This document shows positions 19,723 through 31,190 of a stretch of DNA of 64,000 nt, one piece after another. The position numbers and the translations under genes are program-made. Below the pieces are notes generated by a model. The model did no database searches, was not told the origin of the DNA, and saw only the letters and a list, made by a program, of their open reading frames with translations. The number at the start of each line of letters is the position of its first letter. Position 1 is the stretch's first letter. This DNA comes from Sordariomycetes sp. S80-01Y (taxonomy: Eukaryota; Ascomycota; Sordariomycetes), in NCBI GenBank assembly GCA_037042185.1, contig JAXQJY010000023.1, forward strand, positions 744,001 to 808,000, in the 5' to 3' direction.

Positions 19723-21780
19723 ATGTCAAATAGAACAAAAGCACAGCCGCGCGATAGCGCACGGAGCAAGACCGGGACAGCAAGTTCTGATTGGGAGCCC
19801 GTTCTGCCCATGACTGACATGCCTAGGCCCTGAGCGCGTTCACCGAGTACGTCGAAGCACAGCAAGACCACCGCTATCCGACACAACACAACGAAGGCGC
19901 GTCGAAAGAGCTGGCGCAGGAGCATCACGAAGAACTCGATGAGCTTTTGGACACCCTCGACCTCGGCGACTCGGCGCCCGAGGTGCCGTTGAAGACCCTG
20001 CTGCTCGAAACCGACGATGCCAGCTTCGACAGGCTACAGAAAGTGGTCAACGAGAGAATAAAGGAGGGGTTTGGCGAGGCAGTGATTGACCTTGGTTACG
20101 AGAACAACGGAGAGTCTTGTCAATTCTCCAAGGATGACTGGGATGTTGCGTACAAGCGGCTCAATGAGGCGGCGCAGGCGGTGAGGGCGAATTGTCAGCT
20201 CTTAATGACGAAGAACATTGGCGGGGACCTGGAAGCGGCTAGCACAGCGACAAGCACATCGAAAGACAAGTCCTGCAGCGGCAAGGTCTTGATACGACAG
20301 GTTCCTCAGGAGATCGAAAACGTCATCGAGACACGGATAGCTGTCGTCGGCAATGGTATGTCCCACGCGCAGGTTTCAGCGCGAAGCTAACAAGAGCAGT
20401 GGATGCCGGAAAGAGCTCCATGCTCGGCGTGCTAGTCAAGGGCGACCTTGACGACGGCCGGGGCAAGGCCCGAGTGAACCTTTTCCGCCATAAGCATGAG
20501 ATCGAATCTGGGCGGACGAGCTCCGTAGGCATGGAGATCATGGGCTTCGACAGCACGGGCAAGATCATTACCAGTGACATTCCCGGCCGGAAGCTCTCTT
20601 GGGAAGAGATCGGCAAGCGCTCTGCCAAGGTCATCACTTTCACTGATTTGGCGGGCCATGAGAAATACCTTAGGACGACAGTCTTTGGCCTCCTGTCCAG
20701 TTCGCCCAACTACTGTCTTCTCATGGTAGCAGCGAACAACGGCTTGGTAGGAATGTCGAAGGAACATCTCGGCGTCGCTCTGGCACTCAACATCCCCATC
20801 ATGGTGGTGATCACCAAGATCGACATCTGCCCGCCCAACATTCTCGAGGAAACCATCACCCAGATCAAGAAGATCATGAAGAGTCCTGATGCCAGAAAAA
20901 TACCCACCTTCATCCGCAACCGCGAGGAGTGCATAAACACCGCAACGCAGTTCGTCTCGCAGCGCATCTGCCCCGTCTTCATGGTCTCCAACGTCACGGG
21001 CGAAAATCTCGACCTCGTGCGCACGTTCCTCAACATCCTCCCGCACCACGGACGGTACAACTCCGAGGCTCCATTCGAGTTTCATGTGAATGACTGCTTC
21101 TCCGTGCCGCACGTCGGAACGGTTGTCTCGGGTATCGTGAGATCTGGCGTTGCGCACGAGGGCGACAACGTGCTCATTGGTCCGGACTCGCTGGGGAATT
21201 TTGAAGCCACGGCTATCAGGTCCATCGAGAGGAAGAGGATACGAGTTCCAGCTGTCTCGGCTGGTCAGTCTGCTTCCTTTGCGTTGAAGCGCGTAAAGCG
21301 CAAGAATGTACGGAAAGGAATGGTTGTCCTCCCGCAGCTGGTCGGCCAGCCCGCTCCCAAGGTCTATCGCGAATTCATCGCCGAAGGTTTGTCTTTCCCG
21401 GCTCATGTGCTCCCCTTCCCCACGCCTCCCATGGTAGGACCAAACTGACAACGCCAGTCTTGATTCTCTCCCACGCAACAACAATCAAGACCCGCTACCA
21501 AGCCATGCTGCACGTCGGCCCCGTCCAGCAGACGTGCGCCATCATCGACATCGACCGGGAACTCATCCGCACGGGCGACCGCGCCGTCGTGGCGTTCCGC
21601 TTTGTTCAGCGCCCGGAGTACCTGCGGCCCGGAGACCGCCTGCTCTTCAGGGAGGGAAGGACCAAGGGCCTGGGCATTGTGAAGAGTATCGGCTACGATG
21701 CTAGCAAGCCTCTGATGGAAAGGAAGGCGGAGTTAAGGGGTGAGAGCAACGGAGGGAGGGAGGTCAGCGTTGGTGCTTGA
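19723..21780 (+). CDS. GTPBP1/2-like translational GTPase (EF-Tu superfamily)
   Basis: Secure exons are up to 20355, 20400-21386 and 21458-21780, joined by introns of 44 nt (GTATGT...CAG) and 71 nt (GTTTGT...CAG) with fitting phases. All G motifs are present: G1 GNVDAGKSS, G3 DLAGHEKY, G4 TKID and G5-like SNVTGEN. They are followed by EF-Tu domain II and III sequences, including the FRFVQRPEYLRPGDRLLFREG block. This is the pattern of GTPBP1/GTPBP2, linked in animals to mRNA decay and ribosome rescue. The 5' end is uncertain. A good coding frame begins at 19827 right after a TAG, which looks like an acceptor. The frame from the ATG at 19723 ends about 110 bases downstream in another phase. A 47-nt intron 19801-19847 with a poor GTTCTG donor would join them; a sequencing indel or an upstream exon is also possible. 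Confidence 0.85.
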
Positions 21781-22511
21781 TGTTGCACTTGATCCGACAG
21801 CAGGACGAGCGGTGCCGGCTCCGCTGCTAAGCGAATTGCTTTTTTACATTATATCGGTATGGGTGCATTATGACCGTGGTGGGATAACGGTACTATGGGG
21901 TGAGGCGTTTGGTGCGTCGGACAGAACTTGCAATAGGGGGGGCCATGGTATTTCTTTTATTCAATCGTCGTTTTATCTCCTAAACCCAATAGCCACCTAT
22001 TGCAAATACTTCAAGTGGCCCAGTCCTATCCCAGCTTACCCCAAGCTTACTCCGTCGGATGGCTTAAACGTGCTTGAAAGTCTTAAGGGGTCACATAGAT
22101 AAATCTTGCGAGACTTCAATTCGCGGCGAGTCTACAAACTGCACGCTGCTGTACGCGCGGTGGTGGTCTGAGTCGGTTGGTTGTGCATAAAATGCAGCCT
22201 GTCAAGGCCAGAAGTTCATTCATGCATACTATCTACTAGTGAAAACTGTGATAGTCATATATCGCCCTCACTCCTCCATTGTAAACCATGTGCTGCCGCG
22301 AACGCCTGCCCGTCATTTTGCTCATCATGCGCATCCGTTCTCTTCAATGGAAGACTCGAAAGCCCGTCGCCAACGCCTGACTATAGATAAGAAGGAAAGT
22401 GGTCTCAGATATAGATGGATATATGTCAAGGAATGGAATACACAAGGGGTGGTGTATATGCAGAAGCTGATGCATTTGTTGTTGAAATGGAGGTGGTGGA
22501 CGTCAAGAGAC
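21781..22511. other. Convergent 3' region, no gene seen
   Basis: 731 bases between the ends of the GTPBP1-like and arrestin genes. The short frames overlap the likely 3' untranslated regions and have no recognisable content. Confidence 0.45.
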
Positions 22512-25504
22512 TCAGCCGTGGGCCGTCTGGGTTTGGTGGTTGGCCAGGTTGTCCATGTTGAGGGTGATAGGGGGACGGTTGATTTCCATGCTGCGCGACG
22601 GCATTCGGCCACCGGGTGTCCTGGGATGAGCGACGTTGACTCTACCAGATCGTTCTAGAATGCGCGGTGGCCCGCTGTCTGAGCCCGAGTCGGAATCCTC
22701 AGGATCGTAGCCGTAATCGGCAAGACGACTGAAGTAGTCCGCTAGCCCATCAACGCTAGGTGTGCCAACCACAACATCGTACTGAGGTGGCGGGGTGGCT
22801 AGGGGCACCCTGTTTGAGGTGTCGGTGAGAGTAGTGGAGCTGCTGTTCATGCTGGTATCGACATGCAATGCGGGAGGAGGCGAATCCTCTTCAAAGGGAG
22901 GGGGATTGAAACTCGGTGCTCGGAGGAGATGGATGGGACGAGCTTCCTGGTTCTGCGCAGATTGGTCGCTGGCAGGGTTCGTAGCTGTGCTGTGCACATG
23001 GGCCTGCTGCGGCATGGACGGCATCAGGTCGGTAGCCACACGGTTCAGATTCGTCGCCGATGACAGTGGCGAAGGATCAGACGCCGTAACGCGAGCGTCG
23101 TGACATCCGCAAGAGCTTTGCATGGTGGCACCAGGGCTCGGGTTGCCGTAGGCAGGCAGAACGGTGTTGGCCTGCGTAGCGCGGCAGTTCAGGACAGTGA
23201 AAGGCGAGTCGATGCTGATCTCGAAATGACGGCGTTTCTTGCCGGTGGGGTCTTCAGGATCCAGTCGGCTGATGCGCATAACGATCTGGGGGTAAGGTTA
23301 GCAAGAGCGTGTTGTACGCTTGTAATGAGACATACCTTGATCCAGTGGTACACGTTGACGTTCTTCCAGCTACAGTCCGGGTGTAACCTCTGGTCCTTGT
23401 TTTTGGCCATCATGTCGCATGTGGGAATTTGGACGTTGGCCTCGAGTTCAGTGGAGCCCCAATAGGTCTCTAGGCCGAGGTCAAGATCGCCAAGGAGGTT
23501 GTCCGAGGGTGAGGGCAGCGGCCTCGCCGCTTCGCCGTGGCGTTGGGCTTCAGCTTCGCGCCTGACCGAGGCTCGGTGCCTTGCTGATGCTCGTTCTTCT
23601 TGAGAGAGCTCACCACCGCGAAGAGTCCGTAGCTCGGATGTTGCGTATTGAGGGTCGAGTCCTTTTCCAGCAGCCTTCTCTAGCAAGAGAATCTTACGTC
23701 CAGGATCCTTCCGAGTAACCCGTCTGTCATTTGTCCAGTACTCGATCGACTCAGTGACAAACACCTTGAGCTTGTGCACCTGGACCTTAGCTAGAGGCGT
23801 GAGTTTGAACGCAATCGGGATCTTGCCACCTATCGGGAAACTCTTTCCCGAGATAATAATGTCGTAGTGTAGCTGATCCTCCCATTGTCGGCTGATCGAG
23901 ATGGGCTCGCTCATCTCGAGAGACATTTGGTCAGGTACTCGGATAATTGGGACCTCCTTGGTGCCGTGAAGGTTTGGCTTGAACGCGCCGGCCCGGTCAA
24001 TGCTCGCTTGAAGCTCCCATTTGACCGATCCATACTGCAGCTTGATGCTTTCCAGTTGGTGGTGGTCAAGCGGTAGCTCGAATGCATAATCGTAAGTGCC
24101 GGGGTAGAATATCTTAAATCCCTTCAGCACCGCTTCGTTTGAACTCGAGTCATTCTTTCCAAAACTACGTGACTGGGCGTTTTGTAGTGAGAGACGCTTG
24201 AGATCTCGGGCTGAGGCGGCTCGAGGCCCTCCGGATCCAGGAGTGAGGGGTGCTGCGGCGAGATATTGCACAGCTCCTCCTTTCTCGGGAGAGGTCTTGA
24301 GCTTGTAGGTGCATTGATTGCCGAACTCGGTAGTCCATCCCCCATTCATGGCGTTGAAGAAGGTCAGCACCTGCGTTCGAAGACTTTGCTCCTCGTGGGT
24401 GTCTTGCTTTAATGGCGGGATGCCTTCCGGCCACTCCGTGCGCGCCTTCCCGACGAGCCGAAGCTGGATCGCCTTGATCTTGACGTTCTTGCTCACGTTC
24501 AATTGCATTTTGCCCCGCAGCAACGCCGTGCCACCCTGGCCCTCACGATGCGAATGGCCATCGTGATCAAAGCCAGAGAGGAAAATGTTGGGTTCTTGCA
24601 AGATAATTGAACATGTCACGCCGCTGCCGGAGGCCACTGGCTTTTGCAGCTCAGTGACCGACGACACGGCGGACTTGGCCGTGCGGACCGACATCAGGCT
24701 GTTGCGCTTCTGCGCCAGCGTGGTGGTGTTGGCCCGGGGTTGCGGTCGAAGGCGGGGAGCACCTGTGATGGCAGCCGAATCAGATACAGCTCGGGACAGC
24801 GGTTCAATCGCACTGGCTCGACGAGAGGTAGTCGTTGAGGGTGCGGCGAATGTTGCTATCGTCGAGTCGGCGTCGTGGCCTGTGGGACTGACAGTTGGGT
24901 GCGACCTTGCAGTCGTTTCCGATGATTGGCGGTCTGTAGTCTCCGGACCTTGGCGGATAACGTCACACTCTGAGGTGGTCGGCGATGTCCCGGTCGCAGT
25001 CGCAGTTGGATTCGCGGAGGCGCGATCACTCTCTTCAGTCGATTGACGAGGCGTTGAAGAAAGGACTGTCGAGGCTCGGCGGGAATTTGAAGTCTGCAGG
25101 TAGTGACTCGAAAATCTAGAACCTAATATCTTCCCAAGGACCGGCCGGATGGGAATGCGTTCGGCGGGACGGTCTGGACCCACCGGCGCGTTGCCGTTGT
25201 CGGCTGACAGATCGCTATTGACGTCGGTGAGTTGGCGCTTGGCCCTGGCAGCTCGAACCTTGATCTTGCGGGCGCGAGAAGATTCGGGCTTTGGGCGTAG
25301 CTCGTGGGGCACGTAGCCGGGCGGGTAGGTGATGATGTGGATGGCGTGTGGGCGTGACCGCCGGGGTTGGATGAGCGGCCGGGGAAACTGCGCTTCGTTG
25401 GCCGTCTTTTTCTTGGACGGCTTGTAGTAGAGATTCGGGGTGTTTGTAGTGGCCCAGTAGTTTGGATTGGGACGACGAAGCGTCTCGGGGGTGCCTGCTG
25501 GCAT
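22512..25504 (-). CDS. ART-family arrestin, ubiquitin-ligase adaptor
   Basis: Two exons, 23336-25504 and 22512-23285, with a 50-nt intron (GTATGT...CAG) joining in phase 0 to give 980 residues. A disordered N-terminal region is followed by an arrestin-N fold near 290-500 (CSIILQEPNIFLSG and AIQLRLVGKARTEWP). An arrestin-C fold follows from about 535 (YDIIISGKSFPIGGKIPIAF). Two PPxY motifs are visible, PPGY at 61-64 and PPQY at 889-892. These bind the WW domains of Rsp5/NEDD4-type HECT ligases. Such adaptors direct ubiquitination and endocytosis of plasma-membrane transporters. The long N-terminal extension is nearer to the Ecm21/Csr2 type than to the short CreD/Rod1 type, but I do not assign orthology. 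It lies at the edge of a large gene-poor stretch. Confidence 0.82.
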
Positions 25505-28500
25505 TGCCGTTAATCTTTGTTCCTGGACGTAGATCTCCCCCGTGCTCAGTTGTCGATCGGGTGGTCGATACTGGGCTGAGGTGGCGGGAGGGTAGCGGTG
25601 ATGTCTGGCTGCAGATTTATGAGAGCAAGGGAGAGCGACAGTCCATGATCGTTCGAAGAGGTAGAGACAGGCAGTGCAAGGCTTGGCCGTATACTTGTCG
25701 CAGGGAGAAGGATGCTGGTGATGGCAACAATGCGCTGTAGCGGTGGGGAGGAATGCAGAGACAGGGCGGTGGGTTCAAGTTGTTGTTGAAGGGGGACACT
25801 CGAGGTGAGGGAGACGGTGAAGGATGGAAGAGGGTCGGGAAAGAAAAGGGTCAGAGGGGACGAAATTGGCCAAATTGAGGAAGGAGCAGCGTCTCTGAGA
25901 ACGTAACTTGGGAGAGTCGTTCCTGCCCAGTTGCCCAGCCTAGCCCAGCATGAGGCATGAAATGGGAAAGCGCGATCCGGAGAAGCAATCAAGGCATGAG
26001 CTCTCAATGGCGCCCACCCAACTCAGGGACCCAGTTGCCAGTGTCCTGGGCAGCAAAGTTGCAGGGGGGAGGTGGTGATGTCAGCGCAAAGTGCCGGCCT
26101 CACTGAAGCACACCAATGGAAACATCTCCACCATCTCACCTCGGGGCCAAGCAGCTCACTAAAGCAAGCGCGCTCGCTGGGAAGGGCGGGGGCCGTTTCG
26201 TTGTGATTGCGACAATTGGGACTGACGGCAACGCTGACGCATGACGAGTCCAGCCCGTCCGCTGACCGCTGCGCGCTGTCGTGCTCGCTCAACCTCTTAT
26301 CACCGGACCGCCTGGACAAGCAGAAACACCAGGCCAATTCAAGGCACGGGAGCAACAACGAACAAGGCGCTTCACTTACCGGCTGGGCGAGGGTGGCCTG
26401 TGTTAAACGCAGACGCCCGCGTGAGCCGTACTTAACAAGGGCTGAATTGGTCGCTGACAATGGCTCTTGGAACAGGTCTACGTGAAGACTGGACTGGATG
26501 GTGTTCGTCTCGAGTCAGACAGAGGGCAGAGAAGACGCGGGCCCTTCCCATCATAAGAGACGCTCAGATCGTGCGCTCTCCATCGCTATCTGGGGCTGTG
26601 GGATGGCAACGGCTTGGGGCTTGGATGGAGACCACGGCGACCCCAACCTGCAGCGCCGTAGGATGCGGACGTGGGATCTCATCACTTAGCGTTGCTGCGG
26701 CACGGCTACGTAATACAAGTCGGCGGGCCGGCAATTAGGCCCTCTGTCAGTCTGTTTCGCGCGTCGGCTGGCTGTGCAATAACGACAGGAGAAATGACAT
26801 GAGAACACAAATTCTTCAGAAGAGTGTGTGATCTCATTGCGAAGAAATGATCATCGCATCGACATCAACAATGCCATGATCGTTTTTCGCCTCTCGATCA
26901 TCCCGAGTCCAATCCTCCTCGCCTTACCACCACCCCTCGGCACCCCTTGGGGCATGTCCAGCGACGATCAATCTTCAATCAAGATCCCCGTCCGGTCGAG
27001 GCCTCTGACAGGAACACAAGCCAGTTTTGGTGGGGTGCAGTGCTTCTCCTCCTCGAACCGGAGATGGATGGCATGCACGCCGTCACTGGTCCGACCAAAG
27101 TGTCATCCAAGAAACAAGTCCTTCACATGGAGACGCGTGGCCAGCCCTTCCACGAGGCGCAGGGTCTATCATGAACTTCAACACGCGCTGTCAAGGTCGC
27201 GGCATCTACGTACGGGCGAGTCGGAGCCTCAAGTGTCGATCCTGAAGCTTATTTCACCGCCAAGTCCGCGATTCGATGATTTGACATGTCAACAAGAGCC
27301 TGCTGACCAAAAGACTTTGCCTCATACGCGCGGACAACCCTCGCGGGCATCCCTAACCGCCAACTGGCACATGCACCTGGCTGACCCCCGGGGGGGTTGA
27401 GACTCAATTCCCACTCGAGTCAACGACACGGCCAAGAGGTGCTTGGATTGTTGGAAGTCCTCGGCAATGGCCCACTCCGGCACGGCCATGCCAGGAAGAG
27501 GTGTGCGGGGATTCCTTGTCCCACGCTGCATTGCATCATTACCCGTGAGCGGTTTCCTGTGCCTGAGCAAATAGCTCTCGGACAGTCTGACGGTGATGCG
27601 GTCTATAAGCAATAGTGGTGCCCGCCGTGTTCGTATCTTGACAGAAGTTTTTTTTTTCCTCAGCGTGAACTTTCTTTTTCCTGTCTCATTTGGCTTCCGT
27701 GCTGGCCGAGGACTGAGCTGAGAGCCCGTGCCCGGGCCCGCAGGGACTTGAATTGTCAGGATAATGCCTGGTTGGCAAGCCCTGTCTGTCGCTTTGATCA
27801 GCGCGTCGACGTGGCAGCTGACAACTTGCCAATTGCCTCGTCCGCGAAAGCCTCATCTTTCCTCGCCTGCAAAACAATGACGACTCTGATGACTAGTCTA
27901 CTACTAACTGCAAAGAAGTTCGACATCAGAGCGATGTGGTTGCCTAAAGAGGCTATCCGAGCAGTCGGCAGAATAGACTACCCTAAACCAACACCAAGAG
28001 CGCTCGGCCCAGCAGCTGCGTGGCGATGGATGGAAAACTCCAATGCACTCTCAGCACTCAGATACTGCCGAACGAGCCATTTGGAATCAACAAGTGGTGC
28101 GGTCAATAATCTTGGCTTGTAGGAGCGAAGTTTCCGAAGTTTCTTGATTCAACCCTTCCGATCTCCGGACATCGATCGGGAGTTGCGGGATGAACGGTCG
28201 GAGGGGTGGGGTTCGGGGAGCGGTGCCGGCTCGGCTTGTCAGCTATCGAGCGTGAGGCCGCCTTTTGGGTAAAATTTTCACTCACACGAACCCTCCTTGT
28301 TCGAAAGCATGGCATCGCTTCAAGAGACCTCCATGCCGATCAATGCTTGTGACTTTTGAGGTAGTAGTGATGTCATTGTGGCGGCCCTGGAATAAGGAGT
28401 GACCCCTTTTCGAACCTAGGCGTACAGCGGACTCTAGTGCGTGCGGCTGGACGTAGCAAAGAAAGTGCTTCTTGGCTCAAGACTATAGTGATATTAAGTA

Positions 28501-29201
28501 TAATTACTCGTGCTACTGGCATTCTCTCTCTTAGATTCTTGTTGGAGCACTGCCACAAGCTTCACAATCCACCTTTGTTCGGAGACCAAGTAGCTGCGAA
28601 TTTGGTGTCTGTGGGTGGAGTGTACGTTTGGCATTTGGGGCTGAGAGACGCAGTAGCATCAAGGAGGAACTTTAAGGGCTCTTCTAGTCAGGCCGATCCT
28701 CCGACGTTGGAATCTATCCTACGCCAGTGCCATAATGCACACTGCCATCGGTGGATCGCGAACTATCGCTAACAATCTATCTTGACTGCTCACCAAAGCG
28801 GTTTCCCCTTACGGTACATCGTAACCTATACTTTGTACAATAGTGAGATCACGGAGATGAAGAGGAAACGGCGAAGAATTTGAAGAATGAAAGGTAAATG
28901 CGTGAGACATACTCCGTACACGCCTCCTCGAACTCCAGATCCATCCGGTAGCGGGCACTCCAGACAACATTAGCATTATTTGTGCCTTCGGTCCCGCAGC
29001 ATCCCGCGCTAAAAATAAGAAGAAAAAGCTAGACAAGGAGAAAAATGACAGAACAAAATTCAATGAATGAAATGGCACAATGCGACATGAGCCGGACTGC
29101 GTTGGGCGCATACACTCTGGTTTGCCAGGCCCTCCAGCCATCGTACGACTCGCATATTGCGATGCTTGATTTGTTCGTGCAACTATAGATAGCGGTAGCC
29201 C
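25505..29201. other. 3.7 kb gene-poor region
   Basis: The first part (to about 25,900) is CT-rich on the minus strand, consistent with a leader and promoter for the arrestin gene. Beyond it the frames on both strands are short and mutually overlapping, with no conserved motif. I find no convincing terminal repeats, transposase or reverse-transcriptase signature. It may be a long regulatory region or decayed sequence. Confidence 0.4.
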
Positions 29202-29720
29202 TCATGTCCGGATGAAGTCCCAGCAGGTGTCCGCATGTTGCCTCCTCTCAAGCCCTTTACCATCGCCGCTTACGGTGACAATCATCATGGTGTGCTGGTA
29301 GTAAGGGGATAGCAATTGGTATCCACCTTGATGATGCTGCCTTGGGACAAAACACTCCCAGTCAGACATCTTCTTCACTGCAGCATGAATCCTATTGCGA
29401 CCATCGTGGCTGATGTAACGACCTGTCTTCTTGTTTAGGAGACCGTAATACCCCTGGTGTTCAACTACCAACCAGCGGTTATTCGCATTTGGATCGTTGG
29501 AGAGAAAGGGCTTGGTCGCTTCGAGGCAGATGGCGCGGTCTGTACCATGTTCCACGATAGTGTAGGTGTTGCCTGGAGAGGGAACTGCCAGAATTCGGCC
29601 GTCCCAGACCTCTCCACATTGGCTTTGGGCGACAGTGGTATGATCGGGAGTGAAGTCTGTCGCGCTGAACTCAGATAACGCTTGCATCTTGTGATCCGGG
29701 TCTCGGCTGTCCACCTTCAT
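29202..29720 (-). CDS. Fungal beta-trefoil (fascin/ricin-like) protein, uncharacterised
   Basis: 172 residues from an ATG at 29720. A short leader is followed by three related repeats. Each has a hydrophobic G-x-hydrophobic pattern: WDGRILAVPSPGNTYTI, YGLLNKKTGRYISHDGRNRIHA and GGYQLLSPYYQHTMMIVTVSGDGKGL. This is the layout of a beta-trefoil, and the G-F/L-x-N-K-x-T-G-R-Y-hydrophobic-x-H-D block is typical of a group of fungal proteins resembling fascin domains. Likely a cytosolic binding protein of unknown ligand. The base triplet just before the ATG is TAG and could also be a splice acceptor, so an upstream 5' exon in 29770-30200 is possible. I could not find a phase-consistent donor. No catalytic residues are visible. 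Confidence 0.6.
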   Translation of the reverse strand: MKVDSRDPDHKMQALSEFSATDFTPDHTTVAQSQCGEVWDGRILAVPSPGNTYTIVEHGTDRAICLEATKPFLSNDPNANNRWLVVEHQGYYGLLNKKTGRYISHDGRNRIHAAVKKMSDWECFVPRQHHQGGYQLLSPYYQHTMMIVTVSGDGKGLERRQHADTCWDFIRT

Positions 29721-31190
29721 CTAGATGTGTTTAGAGATCTATGACTAAAAGTCGAAAAGAGACAGGACCTACAGCTTGATGTAAGCTCGCTGGCTACTTG
29801 TAAGATTGTTTCCAGGCCTTTTCAGCTTGGCGCGGATTTGAGAGATTGATGGCTCAGGATAAGGGGCCTTTTCGACGTTCTGAGAGACAACGGGCGACAT
29901 GCAATCTGGCAAGTCTGCTAAAACCAACCTTGGGATGAATGTCACTACTAGGATATGGAAGGTTGAAGGCCGAAGTTGGCTGAATCCGACACTCACGCCT
30001 CTCCTATGTCAGCTGTCAAGGCTGGGCTGAGTGCTCCTCGCGTTCCCCGCGCACAGACTGTGAAGGGCTGGTGTTGGTCGTCGGTCTCACAGGGTACCAG
30101 AGTAAGCAGAAATGAGCATGTAAAATTCTTTGCACACGCCTGTGCCTCTGAGGAGAAGTTGCAGCAGCTTTCACAGTCAGCCGAATGGGCCAAAATCAAG
30201 GTAAAATAGAAGAATGGGGTGATTGTTGGGGGAGGGGGAAGGCGAGCTGAATGCGTGAGCCTGCAGGTGGCCCCATTGAGGCTACCCGGATACCTTCATA
30301 GGAGGGGTGGCCCGCCGCTTTGGACCTCTACGTCTTGGTTGGAGCTGTGAATGAGCTGTATCTTTGGTAATCTAAGAAGCTATCCGGACACCTCTATTGA
30401 CGCGGATGATGTTGGTAGAACACCAGATAGCGATTTATCATCCGGTGGAAAGTCTAGAAGCTCGAGTGGCGCTGGCCGATAGCAGTAAGGTAAGACGTCT
30501 TTCTACCGAGGTCCAGAAACGTAAATGTGAGAGGAGTCTCATTGATACCACAGCATGGAGACTTACAGAGGATTTGACAAGGGAAATCAATAGCCTCAAA
30601 TGTGTTTCGTTGCTGAAGATGTTTGATGTTCGCTTGCTTCATTACTGGAATCAACGGCAGGCACCAAGTACTAGCAGCCTCATATGAGGGGCTCAATTCA
30701 CTCGCAGAGTCCTGAGTAGAAACCATCATCGAATCGAAATTACTCTCAAAGAGGTCTCAATGGATACATGGTGAGCTCTCCGCCTAGATGAACAACACGG
30801 AGGACGCCTTCGTTTATGAGAGATTACAGGAGATCTCCCAAGCATCTTAGCAACAACGCGAGCCGATGACAATGGAGTAATAAGTTCTCTCCCAGGATTC
30901 TAATCTCACTAATTACCAAAGTTTTCTGCGACTGCTGTATTTCAAGCTACCAGGTGAACCACCTGCGGCTGTGCTTGCCATGACCTTACAACCCCACCTC
31001 GTTATGCATTTAGGCTGTGATGCGTGAGCACATGTCACCTCTCTAACTCTTTCTCTCATGACTCACACGACCTCGCGACTTGACGATCTCAAGCGGGCAC
31101 ACTGGTGTTCTCCGAAGCTTCCGACCTCCCCGGGAAGTATGGGCGCTGCAAACCGAACCCCTAAAGCTTGAACATCCAAGACCGAGTACC
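29721..31190. other. Intergenic region, no supported gene
   Basis: 1.47 kb. Two minus-strand frames near 29769-29996 and 29993-30199 might be exons of the beta-trefoil gene, but I could not connect them in phase. Nothing else is supported. Confidence 0.4.

Noticed and set aside
26400-26450. Stretch resembling part of 5S rRNA (GAGCCGTACTTAA)
   Set aside because: Only about 12 bases agree with the conserved 5S block; the rest of the gene and its fold are absent.
29769-30199. Possible 5' exons of the beta-trefoil gene
   Set aside because: Donor candidates (GTAGGT near 29775) give the wrong phase or an immediate stop, so I could not support them.
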